Source of the DNA: Phycisphaerae bacterium
GTDB lineage: Bacteria > Planctomycetota > Phycisphaerae > Sedimentisphaerales > Anaerobacaceae
Direction of reading: 5' to 3'
DNA length: 64,000 nucleotides
Assembly: GCA_028714255.1 (NCBI GenBank)
Contig: JAQTMR010000005.1
Location: 62,001-126,000 of the forward strand
In this document: piece by piece, positions 45,111-52,098 of the stretch
Layout of the letters: every line of letters starts with the position of its first letter
Numbering within the stretch: the stretch's first letter is position 1
Made by a program: the position numbers and the translations under genes
The notes under the pieces: generated by a model
Seen by the model: the letters and a program-made list of their open reading frames with translations, nothing else
The model's database searches: none
Told to the model about the DNA's origin: nothing

Positions 45111-45464
45111 TTAGTGTTTGGATGTGTCCTTGGAATGTTGTATAGCTGCCAAGGCGGCGTGTTTGTCTTCGGCAAATTCAAAAACCGCATCGAGGCCGGC
45201 GACCGTAAAAATACCTTTGGTCATAACGGAGACGCTGCAGAGAATAAGCTGACGCCCGGTTTCGCGCAATAACGAACGCAATGTCAGGAGATTGCTGATA
45301 TCTGAAGAGGTTATTACCTCAACCCTGGAAAAATCAATTACCACGTCACATTCGTCTTTGGTAATAACGATTTCGTTAAGATTTTTGAGCTCGTCCCCTA
45401 TTTGTGGTTCTCTAAACGGCAAATCGACGAAAAGAACATCTTCTGAGAGATTTTGAATTCCCAT
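45111..45464 (-). CDS. STAS-domain protein (anti-sigma-factor-antagonist-like)
   Basis: The 117-residue STAS domain has CDVVIDFSRVEVITSSDIS, a better match to the SpoIIAA phosphorylation loop than its paralogue at 42841 (DFSRV and TSSDIS intact). RQLILCSVSVMTKGIFTVAG follows. The paralogues share about half of their residues by eye and both use small acidic N-termini. Two copies within 2.3 kb suggest duplication and possibly two branches of a partner-switching pathway. Confidence 0.85.
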   Translation of the reverse strand: MGIQNLSEDVLFVDLPFREPQIGDELKNLNEIVITKDECDVVIDFSRVEVITSSDISNLLTLRSLLRETGRQLILCSVSVMTKGIFTVAGLDAVFEFAEDKHAALAAIQHSKDTSKH

Positions 45465-45523
45465 TTAGTCGTTCCATCTTTTCGTAAAAGAGGCCTTGCG
45501 GAATTTTTTAGGTCAACTGATGT

Positions 45524-45573
45524 CATCCACGGAGGGTCATAGGCTTTTCGTTCCTACGGCCCTCCTGAGGATG
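45524..45573. repeat. Long imperfect hairpin between two minus-strand genes
   Basis: Three nested stems pair across 50 bases: CATCC (45524-45528) with GGATG (45569-45573), GGAGGG (45531-45536) with CCCTCC (45560-45565), and CATAGG (45538-45543) with CCTACG (45553-45558, one G-U). The loop is nine bases. No U-run follows on the minus strand, so it is not a standard terminator for the 77-residue protein gene. Confidence 0.6.
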
Positions 45574-45588
45574 GTTCTGGGTGTGACT

Positions 45589-45822
45589 TTACGCCACGGC
45601 TTTCTTTCTAAACAGGAAGAGGATTATACCCAGTGCAATTAGGCCGACAAGTCCGTTGTCGCCAAGAGTGCTAAGCAGGCTGGTGAGGTTGGTGATAATG
45701 CTGCCAAAGAAGGGCACTGTATTACCGAAAAGGATTTCCACCGCTATACCGAGAGCAATAAGCAGTAGAAAAATTTCAGTAATGTCACCAATCCACTTTT
45801 TCAGTTCTTCCAGTATTCGCAT
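45589..45822 (-). CDS. Small two-helix membrane protein
   Basis: The 77-residue protein begins with an amphipathic segment (ILEELKKWIGDITE). Two hydrophobic helices follow (IFLLLIALGIAVEILFG and GLVGLIALGIILFLF), and it ends in RKKAVA. AGGAG stands eight bases before the ATG. The LIALGI words in both helices suggest internal repetition. No family is recognised. Confidence 0.7.
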   Translation of the reverse strand: MRILEELKKWIGDITEIFLLLIALGIAVEILFGNTVPFFGSIITNLTSLLSTLGDNGLVGLIALGIILFLFRKKAVA

Positions 45823-46044
45823 CCTTAAATTCTCCTAATAGAGTATTAAAATAAAGGAATTATTGGACATCTTGATTTTCTTATTCGGCGTATGCTTTCA
45901 GATTACTTTAGTCTTTATGTCTAAAATGCCTGGAAATGTTGTTTATGCCAAAATCTGCGGTTAAATCTTCAACCATATATAGCCTCGCAAAAGCTGCTTT
46001 TTCAGCATCGACACAGCCCTGTTGTTAAAATGGGCTGTTTAAAC

Positions 46045-46074
46045 TTGACTTTTGATGTTAAAATAGGGTAAAAT
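46045..46074 (+). promoter_or_regulatory. Candidate sigma-70 promoter
   Basis: TTGACT (46045-46050) and TAAAAT (46069-46074) stand 18 bp apart. The expected transcription start, about seven bases later, coincides with ATG 46081 of a small membrane-protein frame. Confidence 0.55.
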
Positions 46075-46080
46075 ATGCTT

Positions 46081-46254
46081 ATGGTTGGGAGCATTATATT
46101 ATTTATTTTACGCATATTATTAATCGCTGTGTTTTGGGCTTTTATATGGCAGTTTGTGGAACCAAGAACACAGCTTATGCGAATATTAAGAGCTGCGTTA
46201 CTCTTGCTTGGCCTTTTAGGTATTTTAGTCGTGTTAAGGCTCACGGGGCTGTGA
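46081..46254 (+). CDS. Very small two-helix membrane protein (possible leaderless mRNA)
   Basis: The frame encodes 57 residues from ATG 46081 (59 from ATG 46075). It has two hydrophobic helices (IILFILRILLIAVFWAFIW and LLLLGLLGILVVLRL) joined by a charged loop EPRTQLMRI. The positive-inside pattern is regular, which argues for a real protein. There is no good Shine-Dalgarno site. The promoter directly upstream would start transcription at or next to ATG 46081. Codon choice gives no decisive support. Confidence 0.45.
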   Translation: MVGSIILFILRILLIAVFWAFIWQFVEPRTQLMRILRAALLLLGLLGILVVLRLTGL

Positions 46255-46315
46255 TTCCGCCTGATGTCCCGGGGCTGTGCCATTCCTCAAAAAGATAAAT
46301 TCTTGCTATTCCTAT

Positions 46316-46500
46316 TTGCCCCCTTTGCATAAATGTATTATACTTTACGTAGAATAAGTAGGGGGTAGGTGTAAACAAGCATTTTTGTCTTAATAGCTCA
46401 ATAGCCATATACTCCTCTTCTTCTAATAGGAGACGTCTCGGCCAGCCAGAACGAAACATATACGGGGGGGCCTGCGTCTCCTTATTTTTTATTAATTTTT
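46316..46500 (+). ncRNA. Candidate small RNA with own promoter and terminator
   Basis: TTGCCC (46316-46321) and TATACT (46339-46344) are 17 bp apart and predict a start near 46351. A hairpin of GGAGACG (46429-46435) with CGTCTCC (46475-46481), with inner GGCC/GGCC pairing, is followed by TTATTTTTTATTAATTTTT. A transcript of about 140 bases would contain CTCCTCTTCTTCT, complementary to Shine-Dalgarno sequences, which can pair with AGGAG 15 bases on. No known RNA family was recognised. Confidence 0.4.
46429..46499 (+). terminator. Rho-independent terminator-like hairpin
   Basis: The 7-bp stem GGAGACG/CGTCTCC, with a nested GGCC/GGCC pair around a large loop, is followed directly by a long T-rich tract. 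The left arm also forms a self-palindrome GAGACGTCTC, so alternative folding is possible. Confidence 0.5.
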
Positions 46501-46600
46501 CCCGCCTGTCAGCCCATCTATCATTCAGGGCGGAATAACGAGGCAAGGTTTGTGAAATAATTTCCGATAATGGGACTGGTCTGCCGGCAGAAGCAGAATC

Positions 46601-47080
46601 TTATCTCATTCGGCGGTTTGGGTTTTGCCTGTTGATATCTCTTGTGCGGCTATTTCCCCCAAACGTTCTTCTTCTTGGAATCTCCCGGATTTCAAGCCTT
46701 CTTGGCTTTGGTGATTTTTCTAAGAGGATGTTTCCCTGCGTCTGCTTTGTTAGCGATAAAGCATGATTACACGCCTTTTTAACATCTGCTTTGCGATGTT
46801 TCAGTCCTTCCTCCAGAACGGCTAAAGCTATTTTCTTCATTCTGCCGTGCATATTTCTCAGGCCATAGACAGCCGCAATTTTTGCTGTCCTCGGTGAATT
46901 ACCGTACAAAGCTTCTTTGAGGATTTCTAATCCATCTTCCTGTTTCCACGAGAGATTGTAAGCTGCCCGCCGAGCTGCTGAGATATCTTCCACATATAAT
47001 TTTTCTCTTAGCTGCTCGAGCAGTTTTACGGCTTCTTCGTTTTTTTCCCGCCCAGAGGGCTCTCTTTTATTTAGCCTCAT
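46601..47080 (-). CDS. HEAT-repeat-like protein
   Basis: The central 90 residues are helical repeats: ISAARRAAYNLSWKQEDGLEILKEAL, described here by AARRAAYNLSW, then PRTAKIAAVYGLRNMHGRMK and KKIALAVLEEGLKHRKADVKKAC, which resemble HEAT/PBS-lyase repeats. The C-terminus is basic and disordered (RRTFGGNSRTRDINR). The start is uncertain: ATG 47080 is used, and GTG 47092 is in frame. A well-led 29-codon frame overlaps this start in another frame, which may mean that a single-base shift has cut off the true N-terminus. Confidence 0.7.
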   Translation of the reverse strand: MRLNKREPSGREKNEEAVKLLEQLREKLYVEDISAARRAAYNLSWKQEDGLEILKEALYGNSPRTAKIAAVYGLRNMHGRMKKIALAVLEEGLKHRKADVKKACNHALSLTKQTQGNILLEKSPKPRRLEIREIPRRRTFGGNSRTRDINRQNPNRRMR

Positions 47081-47156
47081 AATACCACTCACTTAAATCA
47101 GCAGGGGATTCATTTCTTAACATACCCCATACCCCCAGATTCCCCATTTTAAACAT
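47067..47156 (-). CDS. 29-codon leader frame overlapping the HEAT-repeat gene start
   Basis: The frame reads MFKMGNLGVWGMLRNESPAD and ends EWYYEAK. GGAGGAGG (47170-47177 on the complement) lies 13 bases before its ATG, and the promoter at 47278-47306 lies further upstream. Its stop (47067-47069) is inside the HEAT gene, offset by one base. Either it is a small leader protein coupled to the HEAT gene, or it is the real N-terminus separated by a frameshift. Confidence 0.45.
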   Translation of the reverse strand: MFKMGNLGVWGMLRNESPADLSEWYYEAK

Positions 47157-47277
47157 CCTTACTATTTGTCCTCCTCCGAAAGCCAGATTCCTTTGACTTA
47201 CGGCAAATACATCGCCTGATTTCACTCGCCCTGTTTCCTCGCCATTTCAAAGCGATGATGTTTTACACAACTCGTAC

Positions 47278-47306
47278 AAATTAACAAGGCCAATTTGGAT
47301 TGTCAA
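47278..47306 (-). promoter_or_regulatory. Candidate sigma-70 promoter for the leader frame and HEAT gene
   Basis: On the minus strand TTGACA (47306-47301) and TAATTT (47283-47278) are separated by exactly 17 bp. It points to the GGAGGAGG-led frame about 120 bases downstream. Confidence 0.6.
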
Positions 47307-47344
47307 AGAATTTATTTAGAAAAAAAATCCGCCTTTTTTCCCAT

Positions 47345-47880
47345 TTATTTGCTAACCTTTATGACTTTTCTGTCTGTTCTGTAATCCACTTCACCACAGG
47401 CAAGCTCACTATAAATCCTTCGACTCTTTCGACTACGCTCAAGACAGGTCCGCTCAGGATAAATGGTTCGACTACGCTCACCATAAATTGGGTTCGTTTG
47501 GGTTCGTTTTGACCAAGTGTCCAAAGCGGGTTTTTCGTTGTAATTAGTTGTTTTTAATAATGTTACAAGCATTTGACTTTTTTTAAAATTGGGTTCGTTT
47601 TGCATAATTTAGTTGTTTTGATTGATTTAATTTCAGCCACAAAGGCGCTAAGGCACAAAGGAACAAAGAAAAATTAACCACGGATTCACACAGATTAACA
47701 CGGATTGTTTTGGCCACAGAGCACACAGAGGGCACAGAGAAATAAATTATAAACAGTGTTAATTGGTTAAATGGCATTTCATGTTTCATAAATAGACCTT
47801 CCCCCCGCTGCCCCTTAGGGGCAAAACGCGGGGGCGATGCCCTCCTATTATGGCGGAGATGCGCGATTGGAGTGAAAAAT
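47345..47880. repeat. Cluster of degenerate dispersed repeats including copy 2 of the inverted pair
   Basis: Going left to right, there are two TTCGACTACGCTCA motifs (47427-47440 and 47466-47480), a stretch whose minus-strand reading is MQNEPNFKKSQM and KRTQTNPI, then CACGGATTCACACAGATTAACACGGATT-like text (47678-47705). The minus-strand copy of the 41521 repeat follows (47700-47880). Copy 2 carries an extra GC-rich hairpin at 47801-47835. The open frames across it look like repeat text rather than genes. Confidence 0.7.
47802..47834. repeat. GC-rich palindromic unit inside the dispersed repeat
   Basis: An inner perfect stem TGCCCC-TTA-GGGGCA (47809-47823) is enclosed by CCCCCGC (47802-47808) and GCGGGGG (47828-47834). 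Copy 1 of the surrounding repeat lacks it. A similar unit lies at 53803-53842. Confidence 0.65.
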
Positions 47881-48107
47881 GAGCTCGTCGCTTGTCGCTC
47901 GTCTCTCGTAACTCGATGTGAAAAAAGGAGTAAAACTTTTTGAAGTTAGCCGGTTTTGGCTTCGGGGTATAGACGGTTTCGATTGAAAAACGAAAAGGGG
48001 GTAGGGTTTGGGGTTTAGGGGGCAGTATAATCATCTTGCTCATTTGTTTCCCATTGTTTACAATATCCGCAATAAAATTTGCCGGAAAACTACAAGGAAG
48101 TAAAGCA

Positions 48108-51100
48108 ATGGCCGCAAAACGGGAAGATCTATTTCCGGAACTTAATAAAGCACATTACGGTGAAAATCGACGCGCACGTCCTCTGTTTTTGCCATCTTTG
48201 TTGGAGAAGGAATCACGCGACAATCGACTCAAAGGCCCCAACCAGGACCACGCATACGAAATAATCTGCAAGTGGGCAGATATCGAATCCAGCGGCAAAC
48301 TTGACCCAATGAAAGAAACGGCCATCGAAGGAGAATTCTGCAGGGAAGTCTTTGGCGATGCGCTTGGGTACACATTTTTTGCCGACCATCAAGAACACTG
48401 GAACTTCCAGCAAAAATTTTCAGTCAACGGCGGTGAGGCAGACGCTGCAATCGGCATCTTTGGCGATAAAAGAAAACCACAAGTCCGTGCTGTAATAGAG
48501 CTTAAAGGTCCAACGGTCAACATCGACAAAGGCCGCTTCAATGGCCGCACGCCCGTCCAGCAGTGTTGGGATTATCTAAATAATCTCCCCGAATGTCACT
48601 GGGGCATTGTCTGCAATTATGTCAGCTTTCGTTTATATCATCGCAGCCAAACTCCGAGAGTTTATGAAATCTTTACATTGCAGGAACTTCGCGAAAAAGA
48701 AAACTTCCTTAGATTTTACTGTCTCCTTGAAAAAGGCGGTCTGGTTCCTGCACCACTGTATCCAAGACCGAGAGCGGATTTACTCCTCGAAAATTGTACC
48801 AACCGTCAGCAAGAGGTTGGCGATGAGTTATATGCCCGCTATCATGACGAACGCCTGAAATTGATTACCTATCTTTCCGGCTCCGAACGCAATTTGCCGC
48901 TCGACAAAGCCATCCGCATCACTCAAAAATTGCTCGACCGTATAATCTTTGTCGCATTCTGCGAAGACCGCGGACTCCTCCCCCCTAAATCAATTGCCGA
49001 GTCATGGGCTTACGTTGCCCCGTTCGAGAGAGTAACCCATCGCAAATGGAAAAACTTCCTTGCCTTGTTCGAGAGTATCGACAAAGGAAACGTAAATCGC
49101 AACATTCCGCCGTATAACGGCGGTCTCTTCCGCGAAGATGCAGACATTGACAAACTCGACCTTGATGATGACTGGACAGATTTCTTCAAAACCGTCGGCA
49201 ATTATGACTTTGCTCACGAAATCAATGTTGACGTCCTCGGCCATATTTTTGAAAAATCCATAAATGACATTGAACGCATCCGCCTGACCGGCCTCTTTGA
49301 AGCCGCCGCCGAACAGAAAAAACCCAAAATGCAAAAATCCGCCGAACGAAAAAAAGGCGGAGTTTATTACACGCCCCCTGAATTTACCGACTTTATCACT
49401 GAAAACACTGTCAAAAAAATCGCTGACGAAAGAATAAAACTGCTTGAAAGAAACTTCGGTATACGCCTTGACCAAATCGATGCGACCACTGAGAAAAAAA
49501 GAGTTTCTGCCTTCGCTCAAAACGCTATCGAAGAATTAAGGGACATAAAAGTCATTGACCCTGCCTGCGGCTCAGGCGCATTTCTTATTCGTGCCTTCGA
49601 TTATCTTGAGGATAAATATTCCGAAATCCTCGATGTCCTTGAAATCCACGAACCGGAACTAACTAAAAAACTCCGAGATAAGGTTTCCGAGTTCATCCTT
49701 CACGACAATCTCTTTGGGGTTGACCTGTCTCCTGAAGCAGTAGAAATCGCTCAACTTGCCCTGTGGCTTCGTTCCGCGTATAAGCGTAAAACCCTTGCAG
49801 ACCTGTCAAAAAATATCGTTTGCGGTAATTCGCTAATCTCCGAGTCTTCAATCGACCCTCGCGCACTCGACTGGCAAAAAAAATTACCCGACATCTTCTC
49901 CCGACCAAACCCGGGCTTTGATTGCGTCATCGGAAATCCCCCTTGGGAAAGAATGAAGTTGCAGGAACGCGAGTTCTTCGATACCTCTGCACCTGACATT
50001 GCCTCTGCTGACAATGCTGCAAAACGCCGAAAACTCATCGAAAAGCTCAAGACTAAAAATCCAGACCTGTATCAGAAATATCTTGATACACAATCAAAGG
50101 CCGAAAATTCTTTGGCTTACATACGCAACTGTGGCCGTTACCCGCTTACCGGCAAAGGCGATATCAACACCTACGCCATATTTGCTGAACTGGCTCACTC
50201 CATCGTTGCCCCAACAGGCTGTGTCGGCCTCCTCGTTCCAACAGGCATTGCAACCGATAAAACAAACAAGGACTTCTTCGGTAAATTGGTCGATTCTCAA
50301 ATTCTATCCGGCCTCTATGATTTTGAAAATAAAGCCCCCATCTTTCCCGATGTCCATCGCTCTTATAAATTCTCTGTTCTTCTCTTCGGCGGCTCAAAAA
50401 ATAAATCCAAATCTGCTGATTTTGTATTCTTCGCCCGCGAAATGGATGACCTCAAAAACAATTCCAACCATATTTCTTTGTCTGCTAAAGATTTCAAACT
50501 CCTTAACCCAAATACTCTAACCTGTCCCATCTTTCGCTTTAAGCGTGACGCAAATCTTACCAAATATATCTATAAACGTGTCCCTGTTCTTTGGAACAGA
50601 ACCCGAAAAGAAGGCGGCAATCCATGGGGAATAAGATTCTTTACTCTGTTCCATCAGACCAACGACGCCGAACTATTCCATACCGCAGACCAACTAAAGG
50701 CCGATGGATTCAAACGCTTCGGCCCCAACTGGAAAAAAGGCAAGAAGATATACCTGCCCCTCTACGAAGCCAAAATGATTCAGATGTTTGACCACCGTGC
50801 AGCAAGCATCATCGTCGATGAGCAAAACTGGATGCGCCAAGGACAACCAAATGCGATATCTCCTGTACAGCACCAAAACCCTGAATTCTATTCAGAACCA
50901 CGATGGTGGGTTGATAAGTCTGAAGTTGATCGTTCTCTCGATAAGAATATTCAACCATCTTACATATCATATAAAGATGTTACCAGTTCTACCAACCAGC
51001 GAACAATGATTGCCGCTTTCATTCCCCATGTTGCGGTGTTGAACTCTGCTCCACTTATGTTGATCGAATCCGGCATACCTTTTAGAATAACTTGCTGTTT

Positions 51101-51560
51101 GTTGGCTAATCTGAATGCCATTGTGATGGATTTCACTGCTCGCCAGAAAGTTGGTGGTGTCCATCTTAACTATTTCATTGTAGAGCAGTTGCCGATGTTT
51201 CCGCCCGACTTTTATAAACAAAAATGCCCTTGGGACAAAAAACATTCGCTTGAAAAGTGGATTTCTGACCGTGTCTTGAAATTGTCCTGCACAAGCAACG
51301 ATATGATTCCTCTTGCCGAGGCGGCAGGTTTCAAACCCAAAGTCCATAAATGGGACCCGGCGGAGCGACTCGACCTTATGGCTGAACTCGACGCTGCTTA
51401 CTTTTTACTTTATGGCATCGAACGAAACGACGTCGAATATATTCTCTCCACTTTTCAGGGCCTCCAAAAAGAATCCCCAGACCTCCTTGCCGGCTCAACT
51501 ACTATTATCCGCATCCTCCAATTTTACGACGAACTAAAATCCAAATCCAGTTCTTCCTGA
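48108..51560 (+). CDS. Eco57I-type (type IIG) restriction-modification enzyme
   Basis: One chain of about 1150 residues combines nuclease, methyltransferase and specificity parts. Near residue 112 GGEADAAIG is followed by VIELKGP at 131-133, a PD-(D/E)xK-like nuclease signature. The N6-adenine methyltransferase has VIDPACGSGAFLIRAF (motif I, about 482) and FDCVIGNPPWERM (motif IV NPPW, about 610). The C-terminal 400 residues would be the target-recognition domain, with DFTARQKVGGVHLNYFIVEQLP. ATG 48108 has AAGGAAG eight bases upstream; the frame is open from 48036. No separate restriction, specificity or modification gene adjoins it. The target sequence is not predictable. Confidence 0.85.
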   Translation: MAAKREDLFPELNKAHYGENRRARPLFLPSLLEKESRDNRLKGPNQDHAYEIICKWADIESSGKLDPMKETAIEGEFCREVFGDALGYTFFADHQEHWNFQQKFSVNGGEADAAIGIFGDKRKPQVRAVIELKGPTVNIDKGRFNGRTPVQQCWDYLNNLPECHWGIVCNYVSFRLYHRSQTPRVYEIFTLQELREKENFLRFYCLLEKGGLVPAPLYPRPRADLLLENCTNRQQEVGDELYARYHDERLKLITYLSGSERNLPLDKAIRITQKLLDRIIFVAFCEDRGLLPPKSIAESWAYVAPFERVTHRKWKNFLALFESIDKGNVNRNIPPYNGGLFREDADIDKLDLDDDWTDFFKTVGNYDFAHEINVDVLGHIFEKSINDIERIRLTGLFEAAAEQKKPKMQKSAERKKGGVYYTPPEFTDFITENTVKKIADERIKLLERNFGIRLDQIDATTEKKRVSAFAQNAIEELRDIKVIDPACGSGAFLIRAFDYLEDKYSEILDVLEIHEPELTKKLRDKVSEFILHDNLFGVDLSPEAVEIAQLALWLRSAYKRKTLADLSKNIVCGNSLISESSIDPRALDWQKKLPDIFSRPNPGFDCVIGNPPWERMKLQEREFFDTSAPDIASADNAAKRRKLIEKLKTKNPDLYQKYLDTQSKAENSLAYIRNCGRYPLTGKGDINTYAIFAELAHSIVAPTGCVGLLVPTGIATDKTNKDFFGKLVDSQILSGLYDFENKAPIFPDVHRSYKFSVLLFGGSKNKSKSADFVFFAREMDDLKNNSNHISLSAKDFKLLNPNTLTCPIFRFKRDANLTKYIYKRVPVLWNRTRKEGGNPWGIRFFTLFHQTNDAELFHTADQLKADGFKRFGPNWKKGKKIYLPLYEAKMIQMFDHRAASIIVDEQNWMRQGQPNAISPVQHQNPEFYSEPRWWVDKSEVDRSLDKNIQPSYISYKDVTSSTNQRTMIAAFIPHVAVLNSAPLMLIESGIPFRITCCLLANLNAIVMDFTARQKVGGVHLNYFIVEQLPMFPPDFYKQKCPWDKKHSLEKWISDRVLKLSCTSNDMIPLAEAAGFKPKVHKWDPAERLDLMAELDAAYFLLYGIERNDVEYILSTFQGLQKESPDLLAGSTTIIRILQFYDELKSKSSSS

Positions 51561-51657
51561 CCCCCGACGAAATTGCGATAGTTGAAGGCAAAAAATAAAC
51601 CCGCAAACATTAAAAAATGAGGTATGGTCGGGCAGGCACACTAAAAACTGCAACAGG

Positions 51658-51687
51658 CCCTTCGACTCGCTGCGCTTGCTCAGGACA
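51658..51687. repeat. Dispersed motif abutting the tRNA-Cys 3' end
   Basis: CCTTCGACTCGCTGCGCTTG followed by CTCAGGACAGG is a variant of the CCTGTCC...GTCGA motif seen at 45006 and 47419. It ends exactly at the discriminator base of the tRNA gene. Confidence 0.55.
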
Positions 51688-51760
51688 GGCGGCGGTGGGA
51701 TTCGAACCCACGAATAACGGTTTTGCAAACCGTCCCCTTAGGCCACTTGGGTACGCCGCC
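51687..51760 (-). tRNA. tRNA-Cys (anticodon GCA)
   Basis: The minus strand folds into a standard cloverleaf. The acceptor stem GGCGGCG pairs with CGCCGCC. The anticodon stem ACGGT/ACCGT encloses TTGCAAA with anticodon GCA, and the T arm is GTGGG-TTCGAAT-CCCAC. The discriminator base is U, the main identity element for cysteinyl-tRNA synthetase. CCA is not encoded. It lies 127 bases downstream of the restriction-modification gene, with its 3' end facing that gene. Confidence 0.95.
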
Positions 51761-52098
51761 AAACGGTGAATTTCGTCTATTTTATCCGAAATCCTTGATT
51801 TTACAATAAAAAACACGCTTGATAATAGGTAGTTTTTGCAACATTTTTAGTCCAATAAACGTCTTTACTGATAGTAAAGTTAATAGTGCCGGTATGCCCT
51901 TTTAATACGTAAATTATTGAATTAAAGGGTCTTATTGAAACCCATCGTGCAAAAGTTGTGGCTAAGCATGCGGAATTGCTGCAGCAGACGGTTTCCTGGC
52001 TGATTTTTTAACTTTTTTTTATAACCTTTTATGGTATAATGATATAGATACAGGCAATGGAGCTGCCCAAAGTGGGGATTGTATGGGAGTAGGGGCTT
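51761..52098 (+). promoter_or_regulatory. Upstream region of the efflux operon
   Basis: AT-rich sequence without a supported gene. A perfect TATAAT stands at 52035-52040, about 60 bases before the TolC-type start, behind a T-rich stretch with no clear -35. GGGAGTAGGGG directly upstream of ATG 52099 provides the ribosome-binding site. Confidence 0.5.

Noticed and set aside
46241-46546. Minus-strand frame of 101 codons
   Set aside because: It crosses the candidate small RNA and its terminator, overlaps the small membrane frame, and has no protein-like composition or good start site.
47345-47605. Minus-strand frame MQNEPNFKKSQM...
   Set aside because: It consists of degenerate repeat units (KRTQTNPI-like words, TTCGACTACGCTCA motif) and has no ribosome-binding site.
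51687-51760. Attachment-site duplication of the tRNA-Cys 3' end
   Set aside because: I looked for a second GGTGGGATTCGAACC stretch on the restriction-modification side and saw none in the window.
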